Below, in pieces: positions 15,777 to 24,905 of a stretch of 64,000 nt of DNA (within the stretch, counting starts at the first letter, position 1; the number at the start of each line of letters is the position of its first letter). The notes beneath the pieces were generated by a model, which saw nothing but the letters and a program-made list of their open reading frames with translations, did not search any database and had not been told where the DNA came from. Source of the DNA: Chitinophaga pinensis (GTDB lineage Bacteria; Bacteroidota; Bacteroidia; Chitinophagales; Chitinophagaceae); assembly GCA_902167325.1 (NCBI GenBank), contig LR632930.1:5704001-5768000 (forward strand), given 5' to 3'. The translations under genes and the position numbers were made by a program.

Positions 15777-17033
15777 CTAAACGAGGTAGCCGAACAGATT
15801 GTCGTCTTTATTCAGTTCGGTATAATGCACATTGTACTTCTCCATGTTGGCCAGCAGCTTATCATAATCTTCCCGGAACTTCAGCTCCACCCCTACGAGA
15901 GCCGGGCCGGTTTCCTTGTTATGTTTCTGGATAAACTCGAACCGGGTGATATCGTCATCTGGCCCGAGTACATGGTTCACGAATTCCTTCAGGGCGCCGG
16001 GGCGCTGGGCGAAGCGGACGATGAAGTAATGCTTGAGGCCTTCGTAGAGCAGTGAGCGCTCTTTGATTTCCTGCATGCGGTCGATATCGTTATTGCTGCC
16101 GCTTACCACACACACTACCTTCTTCCCTTTGATCTCTTCCCGGAAATCGTCGAGGGCCGCCATGGAGAGGGCGCCAGCGGGTTCCACCACAATGGCGTCT
16201 TCGTTATACAGGCGGAGGATGGTGGAGCAGATGCGGCCTTCGGGCACGAGGCTCATTTTATCGAGCACATCGCGGCAGATGCTGAAGGTGAGATCACCTA
16301 CCCTTTTAACGGCAGCGCCGTCCACAAAGCGGTCTATTTCGGGGAGCGTAACCGGGCTGCCATTTTCCAGTGCTTTGAGCATGGAAGGGGCGCCTTCCGG
16401 TTCAACACCGATGATCTTTGTCTGCGGACTAAAGGTGCGGAAATAAGCGCCCACGCCGGAAGCGAGGCCGCCGCCGCCGATGGGCATAAACAGGAAATCG
16501 ATATCCTGCTGCTCTTCGAGGATTTCGAGACCAACGGTACCCTGCCCTTCGATGATCTTCAGATCGTCGAACGGCGGGATGAAGGTCATATGATGATCGC
16601 GGGTGAAGGCCTGGGCTTCGGCGGAGCAATCATCGAAGGTATCACCCACGAGGCGTATCTCGATGCTGTCTCCCCCATGCATTTTCACCTGGTTTACTTT
16701 CTGCTTTGGCGTGATGATGGGCATGAACACGACGCCCTTTACATTGAGGCGGCGGCACGACCAGGCAAAGCCCTGTGCGTGGTTGCCTGCGCTGGCGCAG
16801 GTAACGCCGTTGGCGAGGCTTTCCTGCGGGAGGGTACACATCATGTTGTAAGCTCCGCGGAGCTTATAAGAGCGTACCACCTGCATGTCTTCTCTTTTGA
16901 GATACACATCGGCCTGATATCTTCTGCTAAGGTTGGTATTGTACGTGAGGGGCGTGCGGGTAACTACGCCTTTCAGCCTTGCGGCGGCTGCTAAAACCTG
17001 CTGCGTATCGATTGTATGGAGAACTTGAGACAT
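15777..17033 (-). CDS. ilvA: Threonine ammonia-lyase (threonine deaminase)
   Basis: A 418-residue PLP enzyme that converts threonine to 2-oxobutanoate, the first committed step to isoleucine. The PLP-binding Lys57 is in SYKLRGAYN, the glycine-rich phosphate loop is MPIGGGGLASGVG, and CVVSGSNND lies near 300. Residues about 330-418 form one ACT-like regulatory segment (HYFIVRFAQRPGALKEF), shorter than the double ACT of the E. coli biosynthetic enzyme; this matches the short IlvA form. Its place at the end of the ilv operon supports a biosynthetic role over a catabolic one. It is separated from ilvC by 133 nt holding a large hairpin. Confidence 0.94.
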   Translation of the reverse strand: MSQVLHTIDTQQVLAAAARLKGVVTRTPLTYNTNLSRRYQADVYLKREDMQVVRSYKLRGAYNMMCTLPQESLANGVTCASAGNHAQGFAWSCRRLNVKGVVFMPIITPKQKVNQVKMHGGDSIEIRLVGDTFDDCSAEAQAFTRDHHMTFIPPFDDLKIIEGQGTVGLEILEEQQDIDFLFMPIGGGGLASGVGAYFRTFSPQTKIIGVEPEGAPSMLKALENGSPVTLPEIDRFVDGAAVKRVGDLTFSICRDVLDKMSLVPEGRICSTILRLYNEDAIVVEPAGALSMAALDDFREEIKGKKVVCVVSGSNNDIDRMQEIKERSLLYEGLKHYFIVRFAQRPGALKEFVNHVLGPDDDITRFEFIQKHNKETGPALVGVELKFREDYDKLLANMEKYNVHYTELNKDDNLFGYLV

Positions 17034-17058
17034 TATGATGGTTGGTTAAAATAAAAAA

Positions 17059-17143
17059 GAAAAGTACCGGGTTGGAAAGGAGCCTGCTTCAAATCAAGCA
17101 TACGCCGCCGCAGCCGGCTCCTTTCATTTTCCTGGTACTTTTC
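17059..17143 (-). terminator. Large stem-loop between ilvC and ilvA, possible partial terminator
   Basis: Outer arms 17059-17068/17134-17143 (10 bp) and inner arms 17075-17084/17116-17125 (10 bp) form a long interrupted stem. In the minus direction it is followed by a U-rich stretch (17050-17058). Because it lies inside the operon, it may reduce rather than stop transcription into ilvA or mark an RNA-processing point. Confidence 0.65.
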
Positions 17144-17166
17144 ATATTCTATTTTTTGTGGCTTTA

Positions 17167-18210
17167 TTATTTGCCGGGGCGGAGCTGACGCACTGCTGCG
17201 CCTGCCTGCCACATTTCGCTGTTGCGCAGCTCTTCCAGCTCAGCGTTCAGCTTCTCACGGTAGTCGGCCTGACCGTTAGAATCGATAGAGCGCTTGGCTT
17301 CTTTACCTGCGGCTACGGATGCATACAGTTCGTCGAATACAGGCTGGGTAGCGTCACGGAATTTCTTCCACCAGTCCAGCGCACCGCGTTGAGCAGTAGT
17401 GGAGCAGTTGGCGTACATCCAGTCCATACCGTTTTCAGCAACGAGGGGCATGAGTGACTGTGTGAGTTCTTCCACGGTTTCGTTGAAGGCTTCAGACGGA
17501 GAGTGGCCGTTGTTACGCAGGGTTTGGTACTGCGCAGCAAAGATACCCTGGATACAACCCATGAGGGTACCACGTTCGCCGGTGAGGTCGGAGAATACTT
17601 CTTTTTTGAAGTCGGTCTCGAACAGGTAGCCGGAACCAACGCCGATGCCGAGGGCGATAACGCGGTCACGTGCGTGGCCGGTAGCGTCCTGGAAGATGGC
17701 GAAGGAAGAGTTCAGGCCCTGACCTGCGAGGAACAGGCGGCGGAGAGAAGTACCGGAGCCTTTAGGGGCAACCAGGATAACGTCTACATCAGCCGGAGGA
17801 ATGATATTGGTCTGCTCTTTATAAGTGATACCGAAGCCATGAGAGAAATACAGGGCTTTACCTTTGGTGAGGAACGGCTTCAGGGTAGGCCACAGTTGGA
17901 TCTGACCGGCGTCGCTGAGCAGGTACTGGATGATGGTGCCTTTCTGAGCAGCTTCTTCGATTTCGAAGAGCGTTTCGCCGGGTACCCATCCGTCAGCAAC
18001 GGCTTTGTCCCAGGTTTTGGAATTCTTGCGCTGACCGATGATCACGTTGAAACCATTGTCTTTCAGGTTAAGCGCCTGGCCGGGGCCTTGCACACCGTAA
18101 CCGATGATAGCGATAGTTTCATTCTTCAGCACTTCTCTTGCCTTTTCCATGGGGAATTCTTCTCTGGTTACTACGTCTTCCAGAACCCCGCCAAAATTGA
18201 TGGTTGCCAT
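17167..18210 (-). CDS. ilvC: Ketol-acid reductoisomerase
   Basis: A 347-residue class I (short) KARI that isomerises and reduces acetolactate or acetohydroxybutyrate with NAD(P)H and Mg2+. The Rossmann motif AIIGYGVQGPGQALN lies at 34-48. The following loop IGQRKNSKTW carries the basic residues that usually favour NADPH. Metal-site acidic residues lie in the C-terminal knotted domain (FSDLTGERGTLMG, EAFNETVEELTQ). The gene is complete and follows ilvN by 49 nt in the same operon. Confidence 0.95.
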   Translation of the reverse strand: MATINFGGVLEDVVTREEFPMEKAREVLKNETIAIIGYGVQGPGQALNLKDNGFNVIIGQRKNSKTWDKAVADGWVPGETLFEIEEAAQKGTIIQYLLSDAGQIQLWPTLKPFLTKGKALYFSHGFGITYKEQTNIIPPADVDVILVAPKGSGTSLRRLFLAGQGLNSSFAIFQDATGHARDRVIALGIGVGSGYLFETDFKKEVFSDLTGERGTLMGCIQGIFAAQYQTLRNNGHSPSEAFNETVEELTQSLMPLVAENGMDWMYANCSTTAQRGALDWWKKFRDATQPVFDELYASVAAGKEAKRSIDSNGQADYREKLNAELEELRNSEMWQAGAAVRQLRPGK

Positions 18211-18259
18211 GTTGTGATAGTGTTGTTTAAAAAGTTTTAATGTTTGTGTGACTGATAAA

Positions 18260-18802
18260 TTAATCTTTCAGATTGTCTGCTTCCAGCAGGCTCAGATCCT
18301 TCAGATGTTCGTGGAAACGGCGGCTCCATTTTACGATGGCCACCCTTCCGCTTTTAGTATATTCGATCAGGCCGTACGGCTCCAGTTTCTGAAGCATGCC
18401 GATCAGTTCCTGCTGGTGCCCGGTTTTCTCCAGTACGAAGTAGTCGGGGGTGATGGTGAGGATACGTGCGTTGTTGTCACGTATGATCTTCTCGATATCG
18501 CCGTTGTGAAGGCTTTTCGTAGACACTTTATACAGCGCCAGCTCCTGGTATACCACTTCGTCTTCGTCATGAACGAAAGCGCGGTGGATCTCAATGAGCC
18601 TTTCGATCTGCCCCACCACTTTTTCCAGCAATTCCCGGTTGCTCAATACGGTGATGATGAACTTGTATACGCCCGGCACCTCCGTTTCGGCGGTGGTAAG
18701 GCTGGTGATATTGATGCCACGGCGGGTGAAGATAACCGTGATGCGGTTGGTGATCCCGCAGCGGTCTTCTGTGTATACCGTAACCGTATATTCTTTTTGC
18801 AT
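18260..18802 (-). CDS. ilvN: Acetolactate synthase small (regulatory) subunit
   Basis: A 180-residue protein with an N-terminal ACT domain (about 4-80: VTVYTEDRCGITNRIT, then VPGVYKFIITVLS) that binds valine in the family, and a C-terminal ALS small-subunit domain. It activates the IlvB catalytic subunit and gives it feedback inhibition. It lies 28 nt after ilvB and 49 nt before ilvC. The symbol ilvH would serve equally well; the choice here is by convention. Confidence 0.93.
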   Translation of the reverse strand: MQKEYTVTVYTEDRCGITNRITVIFTRRGINITSLTTAETEVPGVYKFIITVLSNRELLEKVVGQIERLIEIHRAFVHDEDEVVYQELALYKVSTKSLHNGDIEKIIRDNNARILTITPDYFVLEKTGHQQELIGMLQKLEPYGLIEYTKSGRVAIVKWSRRFHEHLKDLSLLEADNLKD

Positions 18803-18830
18803 TGTTGGTCCTGTTAATGGTTAAAATGAA

Positions 18831-20558
18831 CTACTCGAGGCGGATGGATGTGAGCGGTGCGCCTGCGGGCACCATTGGGAATACGTTATCTTCCTGTTCC
18901 ACCACTACTTCCAGCAGGTAAGCGCCGGGAGTATCGAGCATTTCTTTTACGGCACCGGCTATTTCGCTGCGCTCGGTTACCTTCCGGCCGGGAACGTAGA
19001 ACCCTTTCGCGATCTGCACGAAGTCGGGGTTGATCATTTCGGTGGAAGAATAGCGTTTGTCGAAGAACAGCTGCTGCCATTGCCGCACCATTCCGAGGAA
19101 GTTATTATTCAGGATCACGATTTTCACGCCGATCTGCGTCTGGTAGATGGTACCCAGTTCCTGCAGCGTCATCTGGAAGCAACCGTCTCCTATCACCGCC
19201 ACTACCGTTTTATCCGGCGCACCTACTTTGGCTCCCATGGCAGCAGGAAGGCTGAAGCCCATAGTGCCCATGCCGCCGCTGGTGATGTTGGTGTTGGGAT
19301 TCTTGAAGCGGTAATACCTGCTGGCGATCATCTGGTGCTGCCCTACATCGGTAACGAGGATGGCTTCGCCGTTGGTCTGTTCCGAGATGAAGCGTACCAC
19401 TTCTGCCATTTTAAGCTGGCCTTCGGTGGGGTACAGTTCTTTTCTCGTTACTTTCTCTTCTTCCTCACGGTCTGCCGCGCGGAAAGTTTCGAGCCATTCT
19501 GCGTGTTCCGCCTTTTTGATGAGGGGGAGCAGTGCGGTGAGGGCTTCCTTCGCATCGGCATGCACCGCTACGTCGGCATTGATGATCTTGTTGATCTCTG
19601 CTTTATCAATCTCGATGTGGATGATCTGCGCCTGGCGGGCGTAGCTGTTCACTTCGCCGGTCACCCGGTCGTCGAACCGCATGCCAATGGCGATGATCAC
19701 ATCGGCTTCGTTGGTGTTGATGTTAGGACCGTAGTTGCCGTGCATTCCCAGCATTCCCACGTAATTGGGATGCGAGGTAGACATGGCGGAGAGTCCCAGC
19801 AGTGTGGATGCAACTGGTATCTGCGCTTTATCAGACAGTTCTACCAGCAGTTTTTCCGCACCGGAGATAAGGATGCCATGGCCTGCGAGGATGTAAGGCT
19901 TTTTGGCGCTGTTGATCACATCAGCAGCTTTTTCTACGGACTCCATGTTAAGCACGGGAACGGGCTTGTAGCTACGGATATAATCGCAGGCTTTATACTG
20001 GAAATCGAGCTTGCCCACCTGTGCGTTCTTGGTAATATCTACCAGTACCGGACCGGGACGGCCGCTTTTCGCTACATAGAAAGCTTTGGCGATAGCACCC
20101 GGGATATCTTCCGGGCGGGTAACCTGGATATTCCATTTGGTGATGGGCGTGGTAATGCCGATCACGTCGGTTTCCTGGAAAGCGTCGGTACCGAGGAGCA
20201 CAGCAGCAACCTGGCCGGTGATGCATACCATGGGGGTTGAGTCCATGTAAGCATCTGCGAGGCCTGTTACGAGGTTGGTGGCGCCGGGGCCGGAGGTGGC
20301 GAACACTACGCCGGTTTTGCCACCGGCACGGGTATAACCCTGCGCGGCATGCGTGGCGCCCTGTTCGTGACGTACCAGTATATGATGAACTTTATTCTGA
20401 AAATCATAGAGGGCATCATAGATGGGCATAATAGCACCACCGGGGTAACCAAAAATGGTGTCCACGTCTTCGGCAATCAGTGACCGTATAACGGCTTCCG
20501 CACCGGTGATGATCTCGGGCGTGGCGGCTTCCCGCTTATCAGAGTCTTCACTCTTCAT
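18831..20558 (-). CDS. ilvB: Acetolactate synthase large (catalytic) subunit
   Basis: A 575-residue ThDP enzyme that condenses pyruvate to acetolactate, or pyruvate and 2-oxobutanoate to acetohydroxybutyrate. Features: [15 protein letters not shown] with the N-terminal pyrimidine domain, the catalytic Glu in [30 protein letters not shown], and the ThDP/Mg motif [15 protein letters not shown] ending near NNNFLG. ATG 20558 is chosen because AGAAGGA lies upstream; it overlaps the ilvD stop by 11 nt. ATG 20582 is an alternative. The open frame extends to 20684, but that part lies inside ilvD. Confidence 0.94.
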   Translation of the reverse strand: MKSEDSDKREAATPEIITGAEAVIRSLIAEDVDTIFGYPGGAIMPIYDALYDFQNKVHHILVRHEQGATHAAQGYTRAGGKTGVVFATSGPGATNLVTGLADAYMDSTPMVCITGQVAAVLLGTDAFQETDVIGITTPITKWNIQVTRPEDIPGAIAKAFYVAKSGRPGPVLVDITKNAQVGKLDFQYKACDYIRSYKPVPVLNMESVEKAADVINSAKKPYILAGHGILISGAEKLLVELSDKAQIPVASTLLGLSAMSTSHPNYVGMLGMHGNYGPNINTNEADVIIAIGMRFDDRVTGEVNSYARQAQIIHIEIDKAEINKIINADVAVHADAKEALTALLPLIKKAEHAEWLETFRAADREEEEKVTRKELYPTEGQLKMAEVVRFISEQTNGEAILVTDVGQHQMIASRYYRFKNPNTNITSGGMGTMGFSLPAAMGAKVGAPDKTVVAVIGDGCFQMTLQELGTIYQTQIGVKIVILNNNFLGMVRQWQQLFFDKRYSSTEMINPDFVQIAKGFYVPGRKVTERSEIAGAVKEMLDTPGAYLLEVVVEQEDNVFPMVPAGAPLTSIRLE

Positions 20559-22227
20559 CGGTAACACATCCTTCTGTTGCATTTTTAACTTGTTTAGCGT
20601 ATTTAAATAAGATTCCTTTCGTTGCTTTAAGGGCAGGCTGTTTCCATGCCGCCTTTCGTGTTGCCAGCTCTTCGTCCGACACATGTACTTTGATCACGTT
20701 TTTCACCGCATCGATCTCGATGATGTCATCGTCGTTCACCAGCGCGATGGTGCCGCCGTCGTAGGCTTCAGGACAGATGTGCCCAACCACGAACCCGTGG
20801 GTACCGCCGGAGAAACGGCCGTCGGTGATGAGCGCAACACTCTTGCCCAGACCAACGCCCATGATCGCGCTGGTAGGCTTAAGCATTTCCGGCATGCCGG
20901 GTCCGCCTTTGGGGCCTACGTAGCGGATAACGACGACATCGCCTGCTTTTACGCGGCCATTCTGTATCCCTGCGATCAGTTCAAATTCACCATCAAAAAC
21001 ACGGGCCGGGCCGGTGAAGGCTTCCCCTTCTTTACCGGTGATTTTGGCCACAGAACCCAGTTCGGCGAGGTTGCCGTACAGGATCTGAATATGGCCGTTG
21101 GCTTTCAGTGGCTTTTCGAGCGGCACGATGATGGGTTGCTGCTCAAAATCGATATCAGGTACCGAAGCCAGGTTCTCCGCAATGGTTTTACCGGTAACGG
21201 TCAAACAATCGCCGTGGAGCATTCCTTCCTTCAGGAGGTATTTCATTACCATGGGCACACCGCCGATCTCGTGGAGGTCCTGCATCATGAAGCGGCCGCT
21301 TGGCTTAAGGTCAGCGATGAGCGGTGTTTTGTTGCTCAGGCGCTGGAAATCGTCCATGGTGAGGTTCACGCCTACCGATCTGGCAATGGCGATGAGGTGA
21401 AGCACTGCGTTGGTGCTGCCGCCGAGGGCCATGATCACTACGATGGCGTTTTCGAACGCTTCGAAGGTCATGATATCGCGCGGTTTAATATCTTTTTCCA
21501 GCAGCAGGCGGATGGCCTTGCCGGCAGCGAGGCATTCTTCCTCTTTCTCCTTGCTGATGGCAGGGTTGCTGGAGCTATAAGGGAGGCTCATGCCCATGGC
21601 TTCGATGGCGGAGCTCATGGTATTGGCCGTATACATACCGCCACAGGCGCCGGCGCCGGGGCAGCTATGCTGAATGATTTCTTTGAAATCAGAATCGTCG
21701 AGGTTGCCGGCCATTTTCTGCCCGAGGGCTTCAAAGGCGGAGATGATGTTAAGGTCCTGCCCTCTCCATTTGCCGGGGGCAATGGAACCACCGTATACCA
21801 TGATGGCAGGGCGGTTGAGGCGGCCCATGGCGATCAGGGAGCCGGGCATGTTCTTATCGCAGCCGGGTACGGTGATGAGTCCGTCATAATATTGTGCGCC
21901 GCAAACAGTTTCAATGGAGTCAGCAATCAGATCACGGCTTACGAGGGAATAGCGCATACCATCGGTACCGTTGCTAATGCCGTCGGATACGCCAATGGTG
22001 TGGAACATAAGGCCTACGAGATCGTTAGCCCAAACGCCTTCTTTTACTTTCTTCGCCAGATCGTTCAGGTGCATGTTACAGGTGTTGCCATCGTAGCCCA
22101 TGCTAACGATGCCCACTTGTGCTTTTTTCAGGTCACCTTCCGTCAGTCCAATACCGTACAGCATAGCCTGAGCGGCTGGCTGTGTCTGGTCTTGTGTAAT
22201 CGTTTTGCTGTATTTGTTTAACTCCAT
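20548..22227 (-). CDS. ilvD: Dihydroxy-acid dehydratase
   Basis: A 559-residue Fe-S dehydratase, the third shared step of valine and isoleucine synthesis. Cluster-binding cysteines are seen in GCDKNMPGS and [18 protein letters not shown], and the substrate/Mg region in [16 protein letters not shown] third cysteine position of the family is expected near the N-terminus ([11 protein letters not shown]), which is present. The length is typical. The 3' end overlaps ilvB by 11 nt, implying translational coupling. The 259-nt gap to ilvE on its 5' side holds only a GC-rich hairpin. Confidence 0.96.
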   Translation of the reverse strand: MELNKYSKTITQDQTQPAAQAMLYGIGLTEGDLKKAQVGIVSMGYDGNTCNMHLNDLAKKVKEGVWANDLVGLMFHTIGVSDGISNGTDGMRYSLVSRDLIADSIETVCGAQYYDGLITVPGCDKNMPGSLIAMGRLNRPAIMVYGGSIAPGKWRGQDLNIISAFEALGQKMAGNLDDSDFKEIIQHSCPGAGACGGMYTANTMSSAIEAMGMSLPYSSSNPAISKEKEEECLAAGKAIRLLLEKDIKPRDIMTFEAFENAIVVIMALGGSTNAVLHLIAIARSVGVNLTMDDFQRLSNKTPLIADLKPSGRFMMQDLHEIGGVPMVMKYLLKEGMLHGDCLTVTGKTIAENLASVPDIDFEQQPIIVPLEKPLKANGHIQILYGNLAELGSVAKITGKEGEAFTGPARVFDGEFELIAGIQNGRVKAGDVVVIRYVGPKGGPGMPEMLKPTSAIMGVGLGKSVALITDGRFSGGTHGFVVGHICPEAYDGGTIALVNDDDIIEIDAVKNVIKVHVSDEELATRKAAWKQPALKATKGILFKYAKQVKNATEGCVTDEE

Positions 22228-22443
22228 GATCTATCGGTTAAATACCGTTGTCGGCTGTCTGAAATATTAAATTATCGTTGAAATTATACCCGGAGCGCGT
22301 GAAATTCAAACCTATAATTCAGCTGCTCCCGGTCTTCAAAAGGTGGCATTGAGAGCCAAAATCCGCTATGGGTGAGGGTTGGAGAGAAAAGCGTTTACGC
22401 CATTCAACGGCTCTGTAACGCTTTCAGGAGGGAGGAAGGTGCT

Positions 22444-22473
22444 CCCCTGCCAGCGGATCCTTGCAGGCAGGGG
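22444..22473. repeat. GC-rich hairpin between ilvE and ilvD
   Basis: An 8-bp perfect stem (22444-22451 with 22466-22473) and a 14-nt loop lie 14 nt after the ilvE stop, with no uridine tract. It looks more like an mRNA stability or processing hairpin than a terminator. The rest of 22228-22443 shows nothing I recognise. Confidence 0.5.
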
Positions 22474-22486
22474 AATTCCTTCAATA

Positions 22487-23389
22487 TCAGGCAGGAATAG
22501 CTGCTTTATCGAATTCTTTCTCCAGCACTTTGGCTTTGTAAGCCTGCTGAATGACTTTACCGAGGGATTGTGCCCAGGGTTTGGCAAAACCTTTGTCGTT
22601 GAAGCTGTCCCAGCCTACCACTTCGGCGGCGGTACCGCAGTAGAACACGCAATCTGCGCCTTCCAGCTCTTCCACAGTGATCTGTTTCTCTACCAGGGGT
22701 ATACCCAGTTCGTGACAGATCTCGATTACGGTTGCACGGGTGATACCGGGCAGGATGTTGCCGGGGGCGGGGGTATAGATAGTACCGTCTTTTTCATAGA
22801 ATACGTTAGCACCGGGGCCTTCAGCTACAAAACCGTCGATATCCAGCAGCAGTGCTTCGTCGTAACCTTTAGACTTCGCTTCCTGGGAGGCGAGGATGGA
22901 GTTTACGTAAAGGCCGGCGGATTTGGATTCGATTTTGAACGCTTTCGGGTTCGGACGCTGGTAGGAAGAGAGCATTACACGGAGGAGCTTTTCGCCCAGG
23001 TAAGCTCCCCATTCCCATGCGCAGATGAGGATGTGCGTTTCTTCAGCAGCCTTCAGCGTCATGTTGGGAGGACAAATGGCGAGCGGACGGATGTACGCTT
23101 CTTCCATATTGTTCATTTCCAAGATCTTATAGCATGCGTCGATCAATTCTTGATTGTTGAAGTCATACGGCATGTGAATCAGTTCGCAGGAGCGCTTAAA
23201 ACGGTCGAAGTGCTCTTTCGCCTTGAAGATCTTCACTTCCCCGCTGGCGGTCTTGTATGCGCGGATCCCTTCAAATACTGCGTATCCGTAGTGCAGCGAC
23301 TGGCCGTACAAGTCGATTTTGGCCTCAGAGGCCTTCTGGAAAGACCCGTTAAAGTAAAGAATCGTGTTTTCGTTGTAATAGCTATACAT
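22487..23389 (-). CDS. ilvE: Branched-chain amino acid aminotransferase
   Basis: A 300-residue fold-type IV PLP aminotransferase that interconverts Val, Ile and Leu with their 2-oxo acids. Features: LYGQSLHYGYAVFEGIRAY near the N-terminus, the PLP Lys region IESKSAGLYVNSILASQEAK, then EGPGANVFYEKDG and ILPGITRATVIEI with phosphate contacts. ATG 23389 is the start: the upstream extension would need a TTG inside the U-tract of the leader terminator. It is the first structural gene of the operon, directly behind the leader ORF and terminator. Confidence 0.95.
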   Translation of the reverse strand: MYSYYNENTILYFNGSFQKASEAKIDLYGQSLHYGYAVFEGIRAYKTASGEVKIFKAKEHFDRFKRSCELIHMPYDFNNQELIDACYKILEMNNMEEAYIRPLAICPPNMTLKAAEETHILICAWEWGAYLGEKLLRVMLSSYQRPNPKAFKIESKSAGLYVNSILASQEAKSKGYDEALLLDIDGFVAEGPGANVFYEKDGTIYTPAPGNILPGITRATVIEICHELGIPLVEKQITVEELEGADCVFYCGTAAEVVGWDSFNDKGFAKPWAQSLGKVIQQAYKAKVLEKEFDKAAIPA

Positions 23390-23411
23390 AAAAATTGGAA
23401 TTTGCGTACCC

Positions 23412-23441
23412 AAAAAAAAAGCCTTCCCGGTGGAGGAAGGC
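23412..23441 (-). terminator. Intrinsic terminator in the ilv leader (attenuator candidate)
   Basis: A 7-bp GC stem (23435-23441 with 23421-23427) is followed by nine U residues (23412-23420). It lies 32 nt after the leader-peptide stop and 22 nt before the ilvE ATG. TGGAGGA, at the last two sense codons of the leader ORF, is complementary over 7 nt to TCCTCCA on the 5' side of this hairpin, so an alternative pairing is possible. Confidence 0.88.
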
Positions 23442-23473
23442 GTTTATTGTTTGTTATTATTATACACGCTGGT

Positions 23474-23590
23474 CTATCCTCCAATTGGCTGGCGGGTAAT
23501 AATGACAACGACGATCACGACGAGCGTAATGGCCCAGTTGAGCTGAGCTACGATGTGATTGATTGCGTTATTGTCTTTGTTTACCCACAT
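23474..23590 (-). CDS. ilv leader peptide, 38 residues, Val/Ile/Leu-rich
   Basis: An ORF of 38 codons plus stop, too short for most gene finders. Residues 23-31 read L-V-V-I-V-V-V-I-I, nine branched-chain residues in a row; 16 of 38 residues are Ile, Val or Leu. It starts at ATG 23590, about 24 nt after the probable transcription start, and ends in GGA GGA TAG. An intrinsic terminator follows by 32 nt and ilvE by 84 nt. This is the layout of ribosome-mediated attenuation as in enterobacterial ilv leaders. ACC-TCC precedes the ATG, so there is no SD. An alternative is a small single-span membrane protein, since the run is hydrophobic. The regulatory role is inferred; the ORF and hairpin are seen. 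Confidence 0.78.
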   Translation of the reverse strand: MWVNKDNNAINHIVAQLNWAITLVVIVVVIITRQPIGG

Positions 23591-23620
23591 GGAGGTGCTG
23601 ATGATTTTTTGTTATCTACA

Positions 23621-23652
23621 CAAATGTATAAGGGTTGAAAATAAAAAACAAC
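23621..23652 (-). promoter_or_regulatory. ilv operon promoter (Bacteroidota type)
   Basis: Minus-strand -7 element TACATTTG (23621-23628) matches TAnnTTTG, and GTTG at 23649-23652 is placed as the -33 element with a 20-nt spacer. The predicted start near 23614 gives a leader of about 225 nt before ilvE that contains the leader ORF and terminator. Confidence 0.7.
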
Positions 23653-23774
23653 ACAAATCCCAATATTTTGAGAAATATCAATCACACCCCTGTTTTTTAA
23701 CAATATCGAAATAACTACGGTCAATTTTGAACAAACTTCAAAAATACCGCAATATACCCGCACGTCATCTAACA

Positions 23775-23809
23775 CAAAAAATGCCCTCCCGGCGTTACCA
23801 GGAGGGCAT
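23775..23809 (-). terminator. Terminator of the sugar kinase/nucleotidyltransferase pair
   Basis: A 9-bp perfect stem (23781-23789 with 23801-23809) with a U-run in the minus direction, 24 nt past the kinase stop. It isolates the ilv promoter from upstream transcription. Confidence 0.85.
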
Positions 23810-23832
23810 TTACTATAATATATACGTTTCCT

Positions 23833-24900
23833 TTAGGAAGCGAGGCACTTATCGATCACGGCCTGCAGCGCAGGTTCCTTTTCAATGAGGCACTGCAGCA
23901 GCGTAAGCTGGTTCTTCGCACGGTTGAAGTTGTGCTCGGGATACTTGATGGGATAGTATACATCGCCATTCAGGTAATCGGTCAGGAAGCGGATACCCTG
24001 CATGTAGATCATAAACTTACCGGCATAGAAAAGATGTTGCTTCTCCGTATCAGTAAGGGTGCTCCCCACTTCAGAAAGGTAACCTTTCATGAGGGCTTCG
24101 TAATATTCTTCCCGTACCTGTATCTGGCTGAAATCACGTTCTTCTTCCGATACAGGACATACGTAGGTACGCACCATATCGCCCAGATCAGAGATCACCT
24201 TGCCGGGCATCAGCGTGTCGAGATCGCATACGCAGATGCCTTCGAAGGTATCCTTCTTCAGCAGTACGTTATTGATCTTGGTATCGTGATGCATGAGGCG
24301 GTCGGTAAACTCCGGGTTGGTCTTCAGCGATTCGAATGTTACCGCGATATCGCTGTAGCGGAGGAACTGTTCAATGAGATCTTCGGCAAATGCTTTCCTT
24401 TCTTCCTTCGCCGTGCGGATGGCATTCTGGAAGGAGGCGTAGCGCAGGGTGAGATTATGGAAGTTGGGGATAGATGCCCTGAACTCGTGCAGGTCAATTC
24501 CATGGAACATGCGTGCCATCAGGCCAAACTGCTTCGCGGCTTCGTATGCCTGGCGGGTATTATCTGCCTGGTCTACCGACGTGGAATCCGCGATGAAAGG
24601 GATCATACGCCAGTACTCTTCCCCATGCTGATACATCTCCTCCCCTGCCGTTGTGGGAATGGCTTTGATGAAGAGATACTCCGGATGGTGCTGATCGAGG
24701 TAATCACCGGCCAGTTTCAGGTTGCGGGCAATCACATCCGGCTCGCGGAAAACGTAGGTATTGATCCGCTGGAGGATGTAACGCTCGTTGTGCTCTCCGG
24801 TCAGCAGGAAAGTGTTGTTGATATGTCCGCTCCCGAATTTCTGCATGGAGAACTCGGCGGGCTGAAGCCCGAATGCGCTAAGGATGTCGGTATGTACCAT
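23833..24900 (-). CDS. APH/choline-kinase-fold sugar kinase (NahK-like)
   Basis: A 355-residue phosphotransferase-family protein. Seen are GSGHINNTFLL (23-33, nucleotide-binding strand region), LMHHDTKINNVLL with catalytic Asp206 of the Brenner-type HxDxxxxN motif, and CVCDLDTLMPG with metal-binding Asp226/Asp228. These features and the length match anomeric sugar kinases such as N-acetylhexosamine 1-kinase. It lies 5 nt downstream of a nucleotidyltransferase, so the pair could turn a free sugar into a sugar 1-phosphate and then an NDP-sugar. The substrate is not determined; HexNAc or fucose are suggested only by nearby hydrolases. Confidence 0.75.
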   Translation of the reverse strand: MVHTDILSAFGLQPAEFSMQKFGSGHINNTFLLTGEHNERYILQRINTYVFREPDVIARNLKLAGDYLDQHHPEYLFIKAIPTTAGEEMYQHGEEYWRMIPFIADSTSVDQADNTRQAYEAAKQFGLMARMFHGIDLHEFRASIPNFHNLTLRYASFQNAIRTAKEERKAFAEDLIEQFLRYSDIAVTFESLKTNPEFTDRLMHHDTKINNVLLKKDTFEGICVCDLDTLMPGKVISDLGDMVRTYVCPVSEEERDFSQIQVREEYYEALMKGYLSEVGSTLTDTEKQHLFYAGKFMIYMQGIRFLTDYLNGDVYYPIKYPEHNFNRAKNQLTLLQCLIEKEPALQAVIDKCLAS

Positions 24901-24905
24901 TTTAC

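Noticed and set aside
20559-20684. N-terminal extension of ilvB
   Set aside because: It would run 137 nt into ilvD and its residues are unlike acetolactate synthase N-termini.
20683-22221. A 512-codon plus-strand open frame opposite ilvD
   Set aside because: It is a mirror frame of a clearly recognised gene, with no family motif and low-complexity His/Ala/Gly composition.
23390-23413. Eight-residue N-terminal extension of ilvE from a TTG
   Set aside because: The TTG lies in the U-tract of the leader terminator; ATG 23389 fits the family start.
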